Shown piece by piece: positions 39,713 through 60,869 of a DNA stretch of 64,000 nt. The position numbers were made by a program, and so were the translations under genes. The notes beneath the pieces were generated by a model. That model saw nothing but the letters and a program-made list of their open reading frames with translations. It made no database searches and was not told the DNA's origin. Origin of the DNA: Pogona vitticeps (Eukaryota > Chordata > Lepidosauria > Squamata > Agamidae). The stretch's first letter is position 1, and every line of letters begins with the position of its first letter. The stretch spans positions 182,420,947-182,484,946 of the forward strand of contig NC_135783.1 in NCBI RefSeq assembly GCF_051106095.1. Direction: 5' to 3'.

Positions 39713-40236
39713 TATGTTGTCTTTTATACTTAATAGAGTGTACTACTGATCAGTAATATAATGTAGTATGAACGCATCCTGTACTACACAATATCAGACC
39801 TAGATTTTATATGCTTGACTATACCTAGGAGTCCTACAAAAATTCCAAAGATCTCCAGGGAAAAAGAAAGACATTTGTGTTTGTTACAGTTGGCATTTAT
39901 CCCAATCAAGGGTTAATCCCAGAATAAAAAAAATCTGAGATAATAATTATTAATATTCATTCGAGTATTGAAGTATAAGTATATTCACTGTTGAAATAAC
40001 TTAAAGTGACATCAGCTTGTCTATTTCTACACATTTTATTTATGTTCCATTTGCACAAAATCACTTTAGAATTGAAAAGGTATGAAGAAAACTGTAGACA
40101 CATAATTTAAAAACATACAAAAATTGAACTTAAATCAAAATATAGGAGCAACATATCTTTTAAGAGTAAAAACTCTTTTAAGAGTGAAACGAACAATTAA
40201 AATATTTCCAATACAATCTAAGAATATAAGAACTTA

Positions 40237-41068
40237 TAATAATAATAATAATAATAATAATATAATTTATTGTCATTGTAAGTATATACACAGTATACCA
40301 TACAACGAAATTCACAGACACCCAGAGTCCAGACACATGCACACACATAACATTCCCCAAACACTCCCCACCCACTAGAAGTCCCCCACTAAAAATACAA
40401 ACATCTACACCTCAGGCCAAGTAACACAGTCCAACTAATTATTCACTACTGGTGGTCTTTAAGCTCATTATTAATTGCAATTATAGCTCTAGGATAAAAA
40501 CTATTTAGAAAACGTGTGGTCCGAGTCTTAATTGTTCTATATCTTCTGCCAGACGGTAACAGTTCAAAAAAGTTATAAGCAGGATGGGAAGAGTCTCTCA
40601 GGATGCTGTGTGACTTCCTCAGACAGCGGGATGTGAAGATGTCATCCAGGGTTGGTAGCTGGAGCCCGATGATATTCTGGGCAATTTTAATGGTTCTCTG
40701 TAGAGCTTTTTTGTCCGCTACAGAGCTACTCCCAAACCATGCCAGAATGCCATAAGTTAGGACACTCTCAATGGTGCTACGGTAGTAGGACAGAAGTAAA
40801 TGCTGTGATAAATTTAACTTCCCGAGCATTCTCAGGAAATACAGCCTCTTCTGTGCCTTCTTTATTAGCATGTTGGCATTTATAGTCCATGAGAGGTCCT
40901 CTGAGATGTAAGTACCCAGAAATTTAAAACTACCAACTCTCTCCACTTCCTCACCGTTTATGTACAGTGGTAAATGTACATTTCTCTTCCTCCTAAAATC
41001 AATTATGAGTTCTTTAGTTTTTTTGATGTTAAGTGTGAGATGATTTTCTTTACACCATAGTATAGCCT
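40237..41068 (-). mobile_element. CR1/L2/Rex1-group LINE, 5'-truncated, copy B
   Basis: Only a few percent different from copy A over about 800 bp. The frame from ERVGSFKFLGTYISEDLSW to the NELKDHQ stop is open over 166 residues. It has the same GACAATAAA end and a shorter (ATT)n tail (40,237-40,262). It is truncated at about 41,068, before the catalytic region. The flanks differ from copy A, which points to a separate insertion, not a segmental duplication. Confidence 0.85.
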
Positions 41069-48393
<7,325 letters not shown>

Positions 48394-48960
48394 TAGGTTT
48401 AACCCTAAGAGTAACATTCGTTCTCTGTGTCTCAGGCTTTGGACTGGAGATCTAACAGAATTGGATATAACCAATTTGACAATTCTAAGTTTTGGGTTCT
48501 TCCTTGCTGCTTCAGGATATGCCATTCAGACATGCCAAGAAGCACATTGTCTTTTTCATTATCTTGTATGCTTTTGAGCTGCTACTGCTGCTGTATCTAC
48601 ACAATGACCTTGATATTCATGAAGTCACAGCACCCCAGAGAAATCCTCTAACTTCAGTAAAAATCCAATCACTCATTTATGCTAAACTAAGTGGAGAATC
48701 TCAAAGTGATTTTTGTATATGCTACATTGTCTGGTGTTAAGTCAAACCATCCCAAACCTACCATTTAAATTTGGTGAATAGAGAAAAACTTACTTTTATT
48801 TTTCTTTTATTTGTCTTTATTATTTTATTTCATTTTTATAGATCAAATGAATATTAAAGGAGCTGAATCACAGCCTCATTAATAATCTACACTCTTTTGT
48901 TTTTATGTGTGTGAACAGACAATGAAAACATTTATTTTTCAACGTGGCCTCTGTGAATGC

Positions 48961-49101
48961 ACACAACTGGGTATAAACCGTGCTTGCGCTGGATCCTCGG
49001 AATATTCTAGAGCTTAAGATAAGAAACATTAGTAGCACGTTGTCCTACCATGCATGCTCCACCCACCTGTGCACCTCAGTTCAATTTTTTCCGCCACTGC
49101 G
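48961..49101 (+). repeat. DIRS copy 1, left inverted terminal repeat
   Basis: It starts ACACAACTGGGTATAAACCG and matches the complement of 54,868-55,000 over about 112 aligned bases with about 17 differences. The outer 19 bases (48,942-48,960) are specific to the left end. Confidence 0.85.
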
Positions 49102-51104
49102 AATGGAACCTCTTTGCTAGAGCTCTCTATCTTTTTGTGAAACTAAATACTAATCTTCACGGTTTTGACTACTGGCTAACTTGTCTACGTTTTTAGATTT
49201 TGGATTTGAATTTTGGACATGATTGCACATTGTTCCTGGCTTGATCTTTGGACTGTTTATTGATTCCCGCCTTTTCTCTACGGACTTGTTTCGGCAATTT
49301 GGGGTTTTCTCGGACTGAATTCGGACTGTACATTGCTTCTGTGTCACTAGCGAATCTACGGGATTTTGCCTCAGTGAGTTTTTTGGATTGGATTCTTCTC
49401 CCTTGGGTTCCGGATTGGTTTATGGCCCCTTCAGGACTGTTTAAGCGCTGCGTTTCTTGTGCCGCAAAAATACCTCTTAAAGACAAGCATTGCCTTTATT
49501 GTTTGGGGAAAGAACATCAACTTCAAGCCTGCCCTCAGTGTAGAAGACTTTCTAAGCCTGCTCTGAAGTTGCAGGAGTGCAGGCTTCAGGCTTACCTGTG
49601 GGATAAATCTCTGGGATAAATCTCTTTCCCCCTCCAAACCGGCCATGGAATCTACCCCAGCACAAACAGCTACCCCCCATTCGGATACTCCAGCAGCATC
49701 CTTACTGGCTGCTTCTGCACCAAGGTCTCTGACAAAGTCCCTCAAAAGAACATCAGGATTGGGGTCAAAGAAATCTTCAACGTTGGCTTCCACGTCGACC
49801 TCAAACATCACAGCTACTGAGTTGAAGAAAAGTCCTCTGTTAAACATAAGAAGGATAAGCCTTCTTCTAAGGATCAGCCCCGTAATTTACCACCGTCAAG
49901 CGGATTTGTCGTTAAACGGGGTAATCGTAGACCGTATCTTCACCACCTAGGCGTTGGCGGCGATTGAGTCATGACACTGAAATTTCGACATTGAAATCTA
50001 CCAAACATCGACAATCACATCAGGACTCGACCAAGCAGGCAGAAATGACACCTAAGACCAGAAACCTCTCTGTTTCCGTACCTGCTACATACAAGGCATC
50101 AATCTACCAATCAATTGCAACAACTTACAAAAAATTCTACTTCGACTCAAACTACAAAGAGACACCATAAGTCACGTTCACCCTCTCCTTCTTTCCAAGA
50201 AGACTCCTCAGCATCATCTGTCTCCAATGATGATGATTCCTTATACATAGGTGAAGACGCTCCTCCTAATATAAACACACCGGATTTGGATGTTGGGGAC
50301 TTACGCCCTCCATCCCCTTCTCAGGATTTTACCTCACATTTTCAAATGATATCCAGAATGGCCAAGTGCCTACAGCTAAATGTTGAACAGCCACCATCTC
50401 CCAAACAAGAAATGGTGTTTGATGACATTAATCAAGAAATGACTCACCCGTTAAGCCTAGCCTTTATTCAAGCCATGATGGATACCATTAAGGAAGTTGG
50501 GAGCTTACCATCATCTTCAATGCAAATTTCTAGAAGAATGGAGGGGCATTACAGAACCATGGAGATGACACCCTGTTTCTCTCAAAATATCCGGCTCCTA
50601 ATTGCATTATCATTCAATCAAACTTGTCCAGAACAGGTGGCAAGGCTAAGGTCACTCCTACCAATTATGAGGGGAGAAAGTTGGATGTGCTCGGGCATAG
50701 AATGTATTCCTTCGCTTCTTTTCTGCTTAGGGCATCAAACTACCAAGCAGCATTAGGGGCATATCAAAAACAACTTTGGGCCGAAGTCCTTTCTGCCCTT
50801 CAAGCAGCCCCTGAGGAAACTAGAACAGCACTGCTTAACGCCCATGCTGAGGCTTCAACTGTCACAAAACATCAAAGAGTAGCATCCCACCATGCGGCTG
50901 AGTTTGCTTCCAAGTCCTTGGTGTCAGCAATTGCGTTAAGACACCATGCTTGGCTAAGATTGTCAGGGATTGCTGAGGAAGCTAAAGCGCGCATAGAAGA
51001 GCTATCCTTTAATGGGGCTGGGTTATTTAATGAAAAACTGATGAGATCATTGAAAACGCATACAATTAAGAAGATTTAATGCAATGTTTAATTATGTAAA
51101 TCAT

Positions 51105-51305
<201 letters not shown>

Positions 51306-51383
51306 GACGGCTAGGTCATATATGATACAGCAACAACCAAAATTTCAAAAGTCTCAATGGTGTAGCCCTTTGGTCAGCAACAG

Positions 51384-51763
51384 TACAGTGGTGCCCCACA
51401 AAATGATGTTAATCCGTTTCATCGAAATCGCTGTTTAGCGAAAACATTGTCTTGCAAAAAGTGTTTCCCCATTGGAATGCATTGAAATCCGTTTAATGCA
51501 TTCCAATGGGGAAAATAATCGTTTTGCGAAGATCGCCCATATGGAAGCCATTTTGTGAAGCGCCGATCAGCTGTAAAAATTGCTGTCTTGTGAAGCATCA
51601 GTCCCGGGGGGGGGGAATCTTACAAAGCACGGACTGAAACATCGTCCAGCGAAAATCACCCATAGGAAACACTGTTTTGTGAAGTGCAATGGCGATCACA
51701 AACACTCATCATCATGCAGAGTCGTTGTTTTGCGGGGTCATTGTCTAGTGGGGCACCACTGTA
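51384..51763. mobile_element. Tc1/mariner-like miniature element inside DIRS copy 1
   Basis: A 376-bp element (51,386-51,761): CAGTGGTGCCCCACAAAATG and its complement TGTCTAGTGGGGCACCACTG, with a TA on each side. Nested in the retroelement, hence younger. Confidence 0.9.
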
Positions 51764-51929
51764 CCACCAGTACCATAGAACCGCCAGACTTACTGATCTT
51801 AAAAACCACAAGCACAGGGATGGTCAGTTCAGCCTTTAGCAGACAACATTTCCTTTAAGCCTCAAGCTTCCTTTCAGTGCAGCCAAGTTTACCGTCAGCC
51901 TTCCAAGAAAGGAAAGCAGTACCTTTGAA

Positions 51930-53330
51930 TTTCACTTGCTAGACACCAATATTACAGCCCCTCAGACCAGATTGGCCCCATTCTTTAAAAATTGGACTCA
52001 GATCACTAAAGATAAGTGGGTTCTATCCATCATTCAATTCGGTTACCAATTAGAATTTTCAGAACTTCCTCCAACCAGTTACATAAAAGTTATATCCTAC
52101 GACCCAGCCCTAGAGGAAGAAATTTCATCACTGTTACAGAAACATGCCACCCGGCGCGTACCATCAAGAGACACTGCAAGAGGATTTTACTCCCATTACT
52201 TCGCAGTTCCCAAGAAAAACGGGGGCATCAGACCCATACTAAACCTCAGGTTGTTAAATACTTACCTTCATCCAAGGCACTTTCACATGGTCACACTGGA
52301 ATCAATCATCCATCTGTTATGACAAGGAGATTGGTTTGTAGTAATAGATTTAAAGGATGCCTATTTTCATATATCCATTCACCAACGACATCAAAGATAC
52401 CTATAATTTTTCTTCAGTGATACTGCTTATCAATTTTGCACCGAACCCTTCAGGTTGTCTACCGTGCCAAAAATTTTTACCAATTTTTCCCATACATCAA
52501 CGAATGGCTGGTAGTGGCTACGTCTTTTCAGAAGGCTATACAAGACACTGAATTTGTTCTGCAAACGCTGGCAAATCTAGGCCTAAAAGTCAACTACAAG
52601 AAGTCTCACCTGCAACCAACTCAGATAATAGACTATATAGAGGCGCGATTGGACTCTACTCGTGCGTGAGTGTTTCTTCCTCACGAATGTGTCATCAAAT
52701 TAAAAAGAGCACTTTGTTCGTTTCACCCTCATGCTACAATATCTGCACGCCATATGCAACATCTCCTAGGTCTGAGGGCTTCAACTACGTGTGCCCTTCC
52801 TCACACGAGGCTGAAGATGCGCTCCCTACAGGCATGGTACCTGTCCCAATTCGATCCACTGGTGGACCATCCTTCCATGTGTCTCCCTGTAACCAAGAAA
52901 TTAGTGCATCAGTTAAAGTGGTGGACAAGCATACCAAACCTGCTAATGGGCCACCCATTCCGGCCGTTACAGCTCACAATTCAAGTAACAACGGATGCAA
53001 GCCCCGCAGGATGGGGAGCTCACAGTGGTCCGCACAAAATTAACGCTCTTTGGTCCAGACAGGAGGAGCGCTTACACATAAACTATATAGAAATCAGGGC
53101 TGTCATCAAAGCCTTTCGTGCTTTTTGTCTACTGATAACAGGTCAAGGTGTCCAAGTTGTTACAGACAACACTATGACCAAGTACTATATAAACAAACAA
53201 GGGGGAACACATTTGATGTCTCTGCTTTATCTAACAGTTCACCTATGGGAATGATGTTATGTGCATCACATCTTTCCGATAGCCATTCACATCTTGACAA
53301 GAGACAATTTGATAGCAGACGCACTCAGTC
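51930..53330 (+). pseudogene. DIRS copy 1 reverse transcriptase and RNase H remnant
   Basis: The region shows the DIRS-type RT signature AVPKKNGGIRPILNLRLLN and HFHMVTLESIIHLL. Further on lies the RNase H stretch with VTTDASPAGWGAHSG and INYIEIRAVIKAFRAF. It is broken and treated as a fossil. Confidence 0.85.
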
Positions 53331-53759
53331 GAATGAATACACAGACACACAAATGGCAACCCGACAACTCAGTCTTTGCAATGATTTGCAGCTGATGGGG
53401 ACATCCAGAGATAGACATGTTCGCAATTTACCTGAACACCAAATGAAACATGTTCTGCTCCAGAGCGGTGATAGACAATGTGTCACTGTGGGATGTCTTC
53501 ATGGTCGAATGGAAGGGCTACCTCCTTTACCGCTTCCACCCCCCCATACAAAGGACTATCATCAGGGTTTGTCAAACTCGGGCAGATGCCATACTGATTG
53601 TACCGTGGTGGCCTTGGCAGCCATGGTTTACAACTCTCAAAATGATGGCAACAAAGTTCATCAGACTGCCATCGCTACCACATCTGCTCACACAGAATGT
53701 GGGGAAAATCTGTCACCCAGATTTGGATTCCCTACACTTAATGGTGTGGATAATTCTTC

Positions 53760-54685
53760 CTTGATTAAGGAGGTTCTTGATAAGGCTGGAAAACCCTCTA
53801 CTAAACTCTTGTATCATTATAAGTGGAGAAATGTCCTCAAATTTGTTGAATCAAGAAACCTGCAGCCTGTTCCGGTATCCCTTGATACCCTTCTTATGTC
53901 ATTTATTTGACCTCGGTTTGGGATTATCTACCATTAAGGTCTACATTTCCGCAATTGTTGTCCATCAACTGAGGGCTTCGAAATCCATTAGTCTGTTTTC
54001 CCACCTTATGCTTAAATTGCTTTTGAAAGGTTTACAGAATATCCAACTACCCACCCGCCCCCCTTTGCCACAATGGTCTTTAACGGTTGTTTTGCAGGCA
54101 CTCACACGCCTACCATTTGAGCCTATGGATTTGTCCATAGGGCTGATGCACTGTACTTGCAGTTTTTTCCAGACAAAGTTGTTCTTTATGCAGATATTTC
54201 ATTTCTACCTAAAGTAGTTTCAAACTTTCATATCAATCAGCCATTGACTTTACCTACATTGTTTCCTAATCCTTCTTCAGATGTTTACCACATGCTCCAT
54301 TCGTTAGATGTTCGCCATGCTTTGGCATATTATACATTTAGAATGAAAGACTTCTGCGTCTCTCCCAAGTTGTTTATATGTTTCCATGGCCCTCGTAAAG
54401 GCTCTCCTGCAACTTCACAGACTATTTCATGATGGATTGTGTCTACGATTACCTTGGCCTATGAACTGTGGGATAAAACCCCACCTGAGGCACTAAAGGC
54501 ACATTTTACCAGGTCTATGGTGACTTCAACAGCCCTGATGTGTGGTGTTGATATTTCGGATATCTGCCAAACAGCCACATGGTCCAGTCCGTCCACCTTT
54601 GTGACTCACTATCGTTTGGACCTTAGGGCCAAGAAGGACTTGAGTTTTGGGAGAGCTGTTCTTACATCCATACTGGAGTGACGGC
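53760..54685 (+). pseudogene. DIRS copy 1 tyrosine recombinase remnant
   Basis: The N-terminal core-binding part (AGKPSTKLLYHYKWRNVLKF) and later integrase-like segments ending near VTSTALMCGVDISDICQTAT are visible. Broken. Confidence 0.8.
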
Positions 54686-54696
54686 CCACCTTCCGG

Positions 54697-54795
54697 TAAG
54701 TGAGCTTGCCAGTCACCCAGTTGTGTGCATTCACAGAGGCCACGTAGAAGAAAGAGTGGTTACCTACCTGTAACTATGGTTCTTCTAGTGGTCCT
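54697..54795 (+). repeat. DIRS copy 1, internal complementary region
   Basis: ACCCAGTTGTGTGCATTCAC AGAGGCCACG is the complement of the element's left end (48,942-48,971). The following GGTTACCTACCTGTAACTAT ... TTCTAGT is the complement of its right end (about 55,007-55,036). The two outer ends thus lie side by side here, the arrangement that templates end joining in DIRS replication. Confidence 0.9.
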
Positions 54796-54867
54796 CTTTG
54801 AATCCACACATCCTGCTTGGCCTTCCTATCACTCATAGTCTTAGCTTATAGGGCTTTGACAGCGGCG

Positions 54868-55000
54868 GACATTTGGAACTGAGGTGCATGGGCGGTTGGA
54901 GCATGCGTGATAGGGACAATGTGCTACTAATATTTCTTATCTTAAGCTCTAGAATGTTCCAAGGATCCAGCACAAGTGCCTTTTAAACCCAGTTGTGTTT
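54868..55000 (-). repeat. DIRS copy 1, right inverted terminal repeat
   Basis: Complement of the left terminal repeat (GGAACTGAGGTGCATGGGCG ... CCCAGTTGTGTTT). The right-end-specific tail (AGAACTAGAAGAACCATAGT TACAGGTAGGTAACC) follows to about 55,041. Confidence 0.85.
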
Positions 55001-55041
55001 AGAACTAGAAGAACCATAGTTACAGGTAGGTAACCATTCTA

Positions 55042-55502
55042 TTATACTCCTTCAGAGCAAAAGCAATGTGTTATGTATACTGAGGTGGACAGAAACCCAT
55101 AAATGAAGGTATCAACGCTTGGAATATTATTTTTAAAAAATTAACTACTGATTGCTCTGAGGCTGCAGATGGCCAATATCAATATCCTACTCCACTCACA
55201 AAACATATGTTATATTGTGCAGAATAACAATATTACATAGTCAATATCTGCACAGTCAGAAAAATAGAGGGAATTACTTCACCACTTTCCTCTTGTGGCC
55301 AGTGTTGGTATTGCACCTTAAGAATACTTACAAAAACAGAAAGACTAACAGAACAATGCTCCTCTTGCAATATGATTGATAAGAGAATTACATTAACCCA
55401 GAAAAAATCCTGTCAAATGTCTCTAAACATTGCTTAAAATGTGTGAAAGTAAGTAAATAACATAATCCATTACCCCAAATGTAATAATGTTGTAACTGCT
55501 TG
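55042..55502. other. spacer between the two DIRS copies
   Basis: About 460 bp of AT-rich intron sequence with no recognised feature. Confidence 0.5.
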
Positions 55503-55527
55503 TTCTTCTTCGTGGCCTCTGTGAATG

Positions 55528-55655
55528 CACACAATTGGGTTTGACAGCGCCTGTGCTGGTCTTCCCAGAATCTTCTAGAGCTTTTCTTTAAAAAGTAACA
55601 AAGTTTAGAATTGCCCCTATTGTGCATGCTCCACCTGCTTCAGCTTTCAGTTCCA
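55528..55655 (+). repeat. DIRS copy 2, left inverted terminal repeat
   Basis: ACACAATTGGGTTTGACAGC through CTTTCAGTTCC matches the complement of 61,050-61,313 once the hAT insertion there is set aside. Over the clean 82-base part there are about 5 differences. Confidence 0.85.
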
Positions 55656-58199
55656 TTTAACGCCATCGTGCTTGGAAATTCTTGGTTAGAGCTCACTTCA
55701 GACAACTCTTTTTGAATAAAAAAACTCGGGTTTTGACACAGACTGCTTTTCAACTTTGATATTTCTCTGTTGCCCCTTGACCACGGACTGTTTTGGACAC
55801 TCTTGATCTCATGGATTGGCTTTGTTTCCCGTGCATTTGTTGATTGCTGCCGTCACTCTTGTTGATTGCTGCTGTGGTACCCTTCCTCTTTTTTTCCGGA
55901 TCCTATTATCCTTGGAAATCAGCCCTTCTCAACTTGTCTCCGCTGTGAGCCTTCTTTCCTCCTTCCTTTCCTGCTTTATGTCTCCCTCAGGACCGTTTAG
56001 CAGGTGCATGTTGTGCTCCCGTAAGTTACCATTCTCGGACGGCCACAACCTCTGCCTTTTCTGTCTAGGCAACACACACCAGCCTCAATTTTGTAAATTT
56101 TTTTACAAAAGCTGCCTTAAAGGCTCTATCTTTGGGACAAGACTTTGTTTGCCTCCAAACGCTCAGATATGGAAACAGCTTCCAATCCTTCAGCTAAACC
56201 CCATTCAGAGGCTAACATCCCTTCTCTGTCCTTGTCGACACCTAAACCGGTTGACAAACTGTCAAAAGAATCATCCGTTTCAACTAATAAAAAGGCGCTT
56301 ACCTCGATGTTTAAAACCTCATCAACCAGACAACCGAAGGAAACCCTGAAACAGAAAAATGGATGTTGCAAGACAAGAAGGAAAAGGCTAAAGAGCAACG
56401 TAAGACTATCCTGCCTATCATGGCTTCGTTGCTGTCTCCGATCCTTGAGGATTCTTCTCGGATTGTGAGTCTCTTTCGGAGGCTGCTGCTTCCCTGCCTC
56501 CATGCCAACAGGAGACATCACCTATCGGGCTCAACCATTCGCTGAGCCCAGGTCAGCTAGAAGGAGCAGTTCTCTCTAGCCTAACCTCTGCCCATCGTAG
56601 CCCTATTTACACCAGGTGGGCGTCACCGGTACCTCTTTCGCCGTCAACCTCATCAAGGCAGAATTCTCCACACGGAAAGAAGGCGGCAAAGAGAAAGCAT
56701 ATTTCACGGGGTTGACACCGTTCCTCCCGCAAGGAGGTAGTCATCTTGCCTAAGTCATCTCGACAGTGTAAAAAGTACAAATGAGCCAACTCTGTTTGTG
56801 CTAAGGTCAACAAAAAGTGATCTCGGCGTCGACGTCGACAAGATGACTCCGACTCGTCTTCAATGTCAGAAGACTACTGTAGGTGCAGGAAAATTTGTTA
56901 TGTCTATGCTTCAACATTGACATCATCTTCTCCATCACCACCTCGATGTCGTCATCGACATGATGTTGATGTCGACATTCGATCCAAAGGAGGTACTAAA
57001 GCTACTTCCAATCATGCTAACTCGTTGAAGCTGGCGCCAAAGCGGATCCAGTCTACAGACCAGCATCCAATTCCCCAACAACCATCAACACAAACAAAAC
57101 AAAAACCTAGGAAGAGCACTCACTTGCCCTCTCCTTCTGAACAAGAAGAAATCTTCTCTTCTGTCTCTTCTGGTCAAGAGGAAGAGGTCTTCTCCCCGAC
57201 TCCTGCAGAAACACCTGTTGAGGCGGAATCATTTGAGTCTGATGCTGGTGACCCACATCCATCCTCCCCTTCAGATGATTTCTCTTCATAAGTGCAAATG
57301 ATATCTAGGATGGCAAAGATTCTTAAAATGCAAAGAGAGCAACCATCACCTCCCACAGAGGACCTGATATTCGGTGACATTGACCAAGAAAGGTCACAGT
57401 CCCTGAACTTAGCCTTTATTCCAGCTCTTATGAACCTCATCAAGGAATCATGGAACCAGCCTTCTGCGCCTCAACCAGTTGCTCACAGAACTGAAAGTTT
57501 ATATTGCACACATGGCGATGCACCTCGCCAAGCACCCAGTTCCTAACTCCATTATAGTTCAATCTAATTCTTCCAGGACTTCTGGACAACAGCATGTAAC
57601 ACCTACAAATAGAGAAGGGAGGAAGCTAGATGTCATGGGAAGAAAAATTTACTCCTTTACTACCTTTCTGCTCTGTGTCGCAAACTATCAAACGGCCATG
57701 GGAGCATATCAGAGACAGTTATGGTCCAGGATCCTTCCAGCTTTGGAGGCATCTCCTGAGGAAACACACCAAGGTTTCTTAAACATATATGCTGAAGCTC
57801 TTACAGTGGCAAAACATCAACGACTGGCTTCAAGACATTCTGCAGATATCGCTTCCAAGACACTCACATCTGCCATTATGTTGAGACGCCACGCTTGGCT
57901 CCATTCTTCTGGCATTATAGAAGATGTCAAAAAGCAGATTGAGGACCTGCCGTTTGATGCCAAGTGTCTTTTCAATGAAAAGACTGATGATTCTCTAGAG
58001 AACCTCCATAAAATAAAAAAGACGGCCAAGTATCATTCAAAGTATCTAAGACTACCACTTAGAATTCATAGAACTTCCTCCTGTAGGACACATCAAGTTT
58101 ACATCCTTCAATAGAAAGAAGAGGTCCTCACTCTTCTACAAAAACAAGCCATTCAATGAGTACCACATCAAGACATAGCCAACAGATTTTATTCCTGGT

Positions 58200-59420
58200 A
58201 TTTTGCAGTACCAAAAAAGAACGGCGGAATAAGACCCATCGTAGATTTGAGAGACCTAAACACTTACCTGCGTCCACGATGCTTCCGGATGGTCACACTG
58301 GAATCCATCATTCACCTCCTAAGAAGAAAAGACTGGTTTGTAGTCATAGATTTAAAGGACACATATTTTCATATATCAATACACAAACGTCACAGAAAGT
58401 GTCTTCGATTCATCTCCCAAAATATGATTTATCAATTCTGCACCCTCCCATTCAGCCTATCCACAGCCCCATGCACTTTCACAAAGTACATGGCTCCAGT
58501 AGCAGCATTCCTACATCTTCACGGCATACAGGTTTTTCCTTACATTGACAATTGGCTAATAGTGTCTCCATCCAGCCAGAAAGCCTTCTGAAACAACAAC
58601 TTTGTTCTATGTAACCTACGAAATCTAGGTCTCACAGTAAACGTAAAGAAGTCAAATCTAGTACCATCTCGAGTCATGGACTATATAGGAGCTAGACTGA
58701 ACTCCATCAAAGCTCAAATTTTTCTGCCACCAGACAGCATTTGGAAACTGGTGAGAGCTGTTCACAAATTTCATCTTCACGGATATGTCTCAGCGCATCA
58801 TGTTCAGCACCTACTCAGCCTCATGGCCTCAACAACGTCAGCATTAACACATGTACGCCTAAAGATGGGCTCCCTACAAGCATTATTTCTGCACTTATTT
58901 GACCCTTTTCAAGACAGCCCAAGGAAAAGATTACTATTTACCCCGGAACTAGCAAAGCAATTGCAATGGTGGTCTTTCAGGCCGCATCTACTAATTGGCC
59001 ATTCCTTTTGACCTCTACAGCTGTGTGTTCAAGTCACAACAGATGCCACTCCCACAGGATGGGGGGCACACTGCGAGCATCACAAGATCCATGCCCTATG
59101 GTCTCGTCAGGACAGATTTATTATTTATTTATTTTATTTATATCCCGCCTATCTGGTCGGTTAAGACCACTCTAGGCGGCACATCAGTCACCTCGAAATG
59201 ATGGCAGTTATAAAGGCATTCAGAGTGTTCCTCCCACTGATACAGGGTCGTGGTGTACAAATAATCACTGACAACACCACGGCCATGTTCTATATCAACA
59301 AACAGGGAGGAACGAGGTCCATGTCCCTCCTCTACCTATCTGTGCATTTGTGGGAATGGAGTTACTTTCACCATGTCTTCCCAATAGCTCTACACATATC
59401 AACAAGCGACAATCAACTTG
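58200..59420 (+). pseudogene. DIRS copy 2 reverse transcriptase and RNase H remnant
   Basis: The RT stretch shows HFRMVTLESIIHLL-like and DWFVVIDLKDTYFHISIHKR blocks. The RNase H part shows MAVIKAFRVFLPL and ITDNTTAMFYINKQGGT. Broken and treated as a fossil. Confidence 0.85.
59118..59185 (-). mobile_element. SINE/LINE tail fragment inside DIRS copy 2
   Basis: TTATTATTTATTTATTTTAT, then TATCCCGCCTATCTGGTCGG...AAGACCACTCTAGGCGGC: the antisense form of the tail seen at 43,195 and 51,110. Confidence 0.75.
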
Positions 59421-59849
59421 CAGGCAAACTGAGTTGCTTGACAGGACAGTCCCACGAATGGGAGCTGAACAAGGACGTCTTTCAAATGCTTTGCAACCGG
59501 TGGCATCTATCCTACATAGACATGTTTGCAACAAGCATCAACAAGAAGTGTGCGAAGTATGCATCTCGTGCAGGCAGAGGTGCACACTCCCTTGGGGAAG
59601 TGTTCATGATTCCATGGGAAGGACATCTGCTATACCTTTTTCCCCCAATCCCACTAATCCAAAGGACTCTGGTCAGGGTGAGGCAGCTACAAGTGCAGGC
59701 CATCTTCATTGCACCACGGTGGCCTCATCAACCCTGGTTTTCCACCCTCAGGGAAATGGCTGTGGATGTCCTCAGATTGCCAATGTTGCCACACCTTCTA
59801 ACTCAAAATGCAGGCAATATCCTACATCCGGATCTGCAGTCTCCGCACT

Positions 59850-60845
59850 TCACGACTTGGAAAATTTGCCATCAATCCAGGAGGTTTTAGACGAAGCTAG
59901 AAAACCATCTGCTAACCTCCTCTACAAATATAAATGGAATAATTTCCTTAAATTCGCTGAATCAAGGCAGTTACAGGCATCTCCTGTCTCTCTTCAAACC
60001 ATGCTCACGTATTTGCATTACTTAATTGATTCTGGATTGGCACTATCCACTCTTAAAGTTTATATTTCAGCCATAGTCTCATTTCAGCCTAGAGACTCTG
60101 ATTCAGCGTGACTTTTTTTCTCATCCGATACTTAAATCATTTTTGAAAGGACTTTCAAACATTCGTCCTCCTGTTAAACCTCCAGTACCCCAATGGTCTC
60201 TTACACTTGTATTATGTGTGCTTACGCGCCACCCATTTGAGCCTATGGCAGCTTGTGACATGCGTTTGCTGTCATTCAAGACATTGTTCCTATTTGCTGT
60301 TACGTCTGCTAGAAGAGCAAGTGAGTTGGCAGCTCTGAGATCAGACACTCCTTACCTGCAATTCTTCAAAGACAAAGTTATGTTATATCCAGATGTTTCC
60401 TTTTTGCCTAAAGTTGTTTCTGATTTTCACCTTAATCAACCCTTATCGTTACCAACATTGTTTCCTCAACCCTCCTTGGATATTGAACGCATGCTCCATT
60501 CTCTGGACGTTTGAACAGCCTTGGCCTATTATACCTCTAGGACAAAATGTTTCTGTGCTGCTCCAAGGCTTTTCCTCTGTTTCCAAGGACCGCACAAGGG
60601 TTTACCTGCTTCATCCTGTACCATATCTAGATGGCTTGTCTCCACGATTGCTCTGGCTTACGAACTGCAAGGCAAAACTGTCCCAGTAGGTCTGAAAGGA
60701 CATTCCACTAGGGCTGTAACAACATCTACAGCTTTGCTCCGTGGTGTGGACATTTCCGACATCTGCAGAGCGTCCACCTGGTCTACTGCGTCCACCTTTG
60801 TGATGCACTGCTTTGACAGGGCAGTTTTGCCATCTGTTCTGCAGT
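59850..60845 (+). pseudogene. DIRS copy 2 tyrosine recombinase remnant
   Basis: The core-binding part (LDEARKPSANLLYKYKWNNF, then LALSTLKVYISAIVSF) is followed by the catalytic-domain segment SARRASELAALRSD, which carries the family's conserved Arg box. It ends with a STALLRGVDISDICRASTWS block similar to that of copy 1. Confidence 0.85.
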
Positions 60846-60869
60846 GATGGCCCTCCTTCCAGTAAGTGA

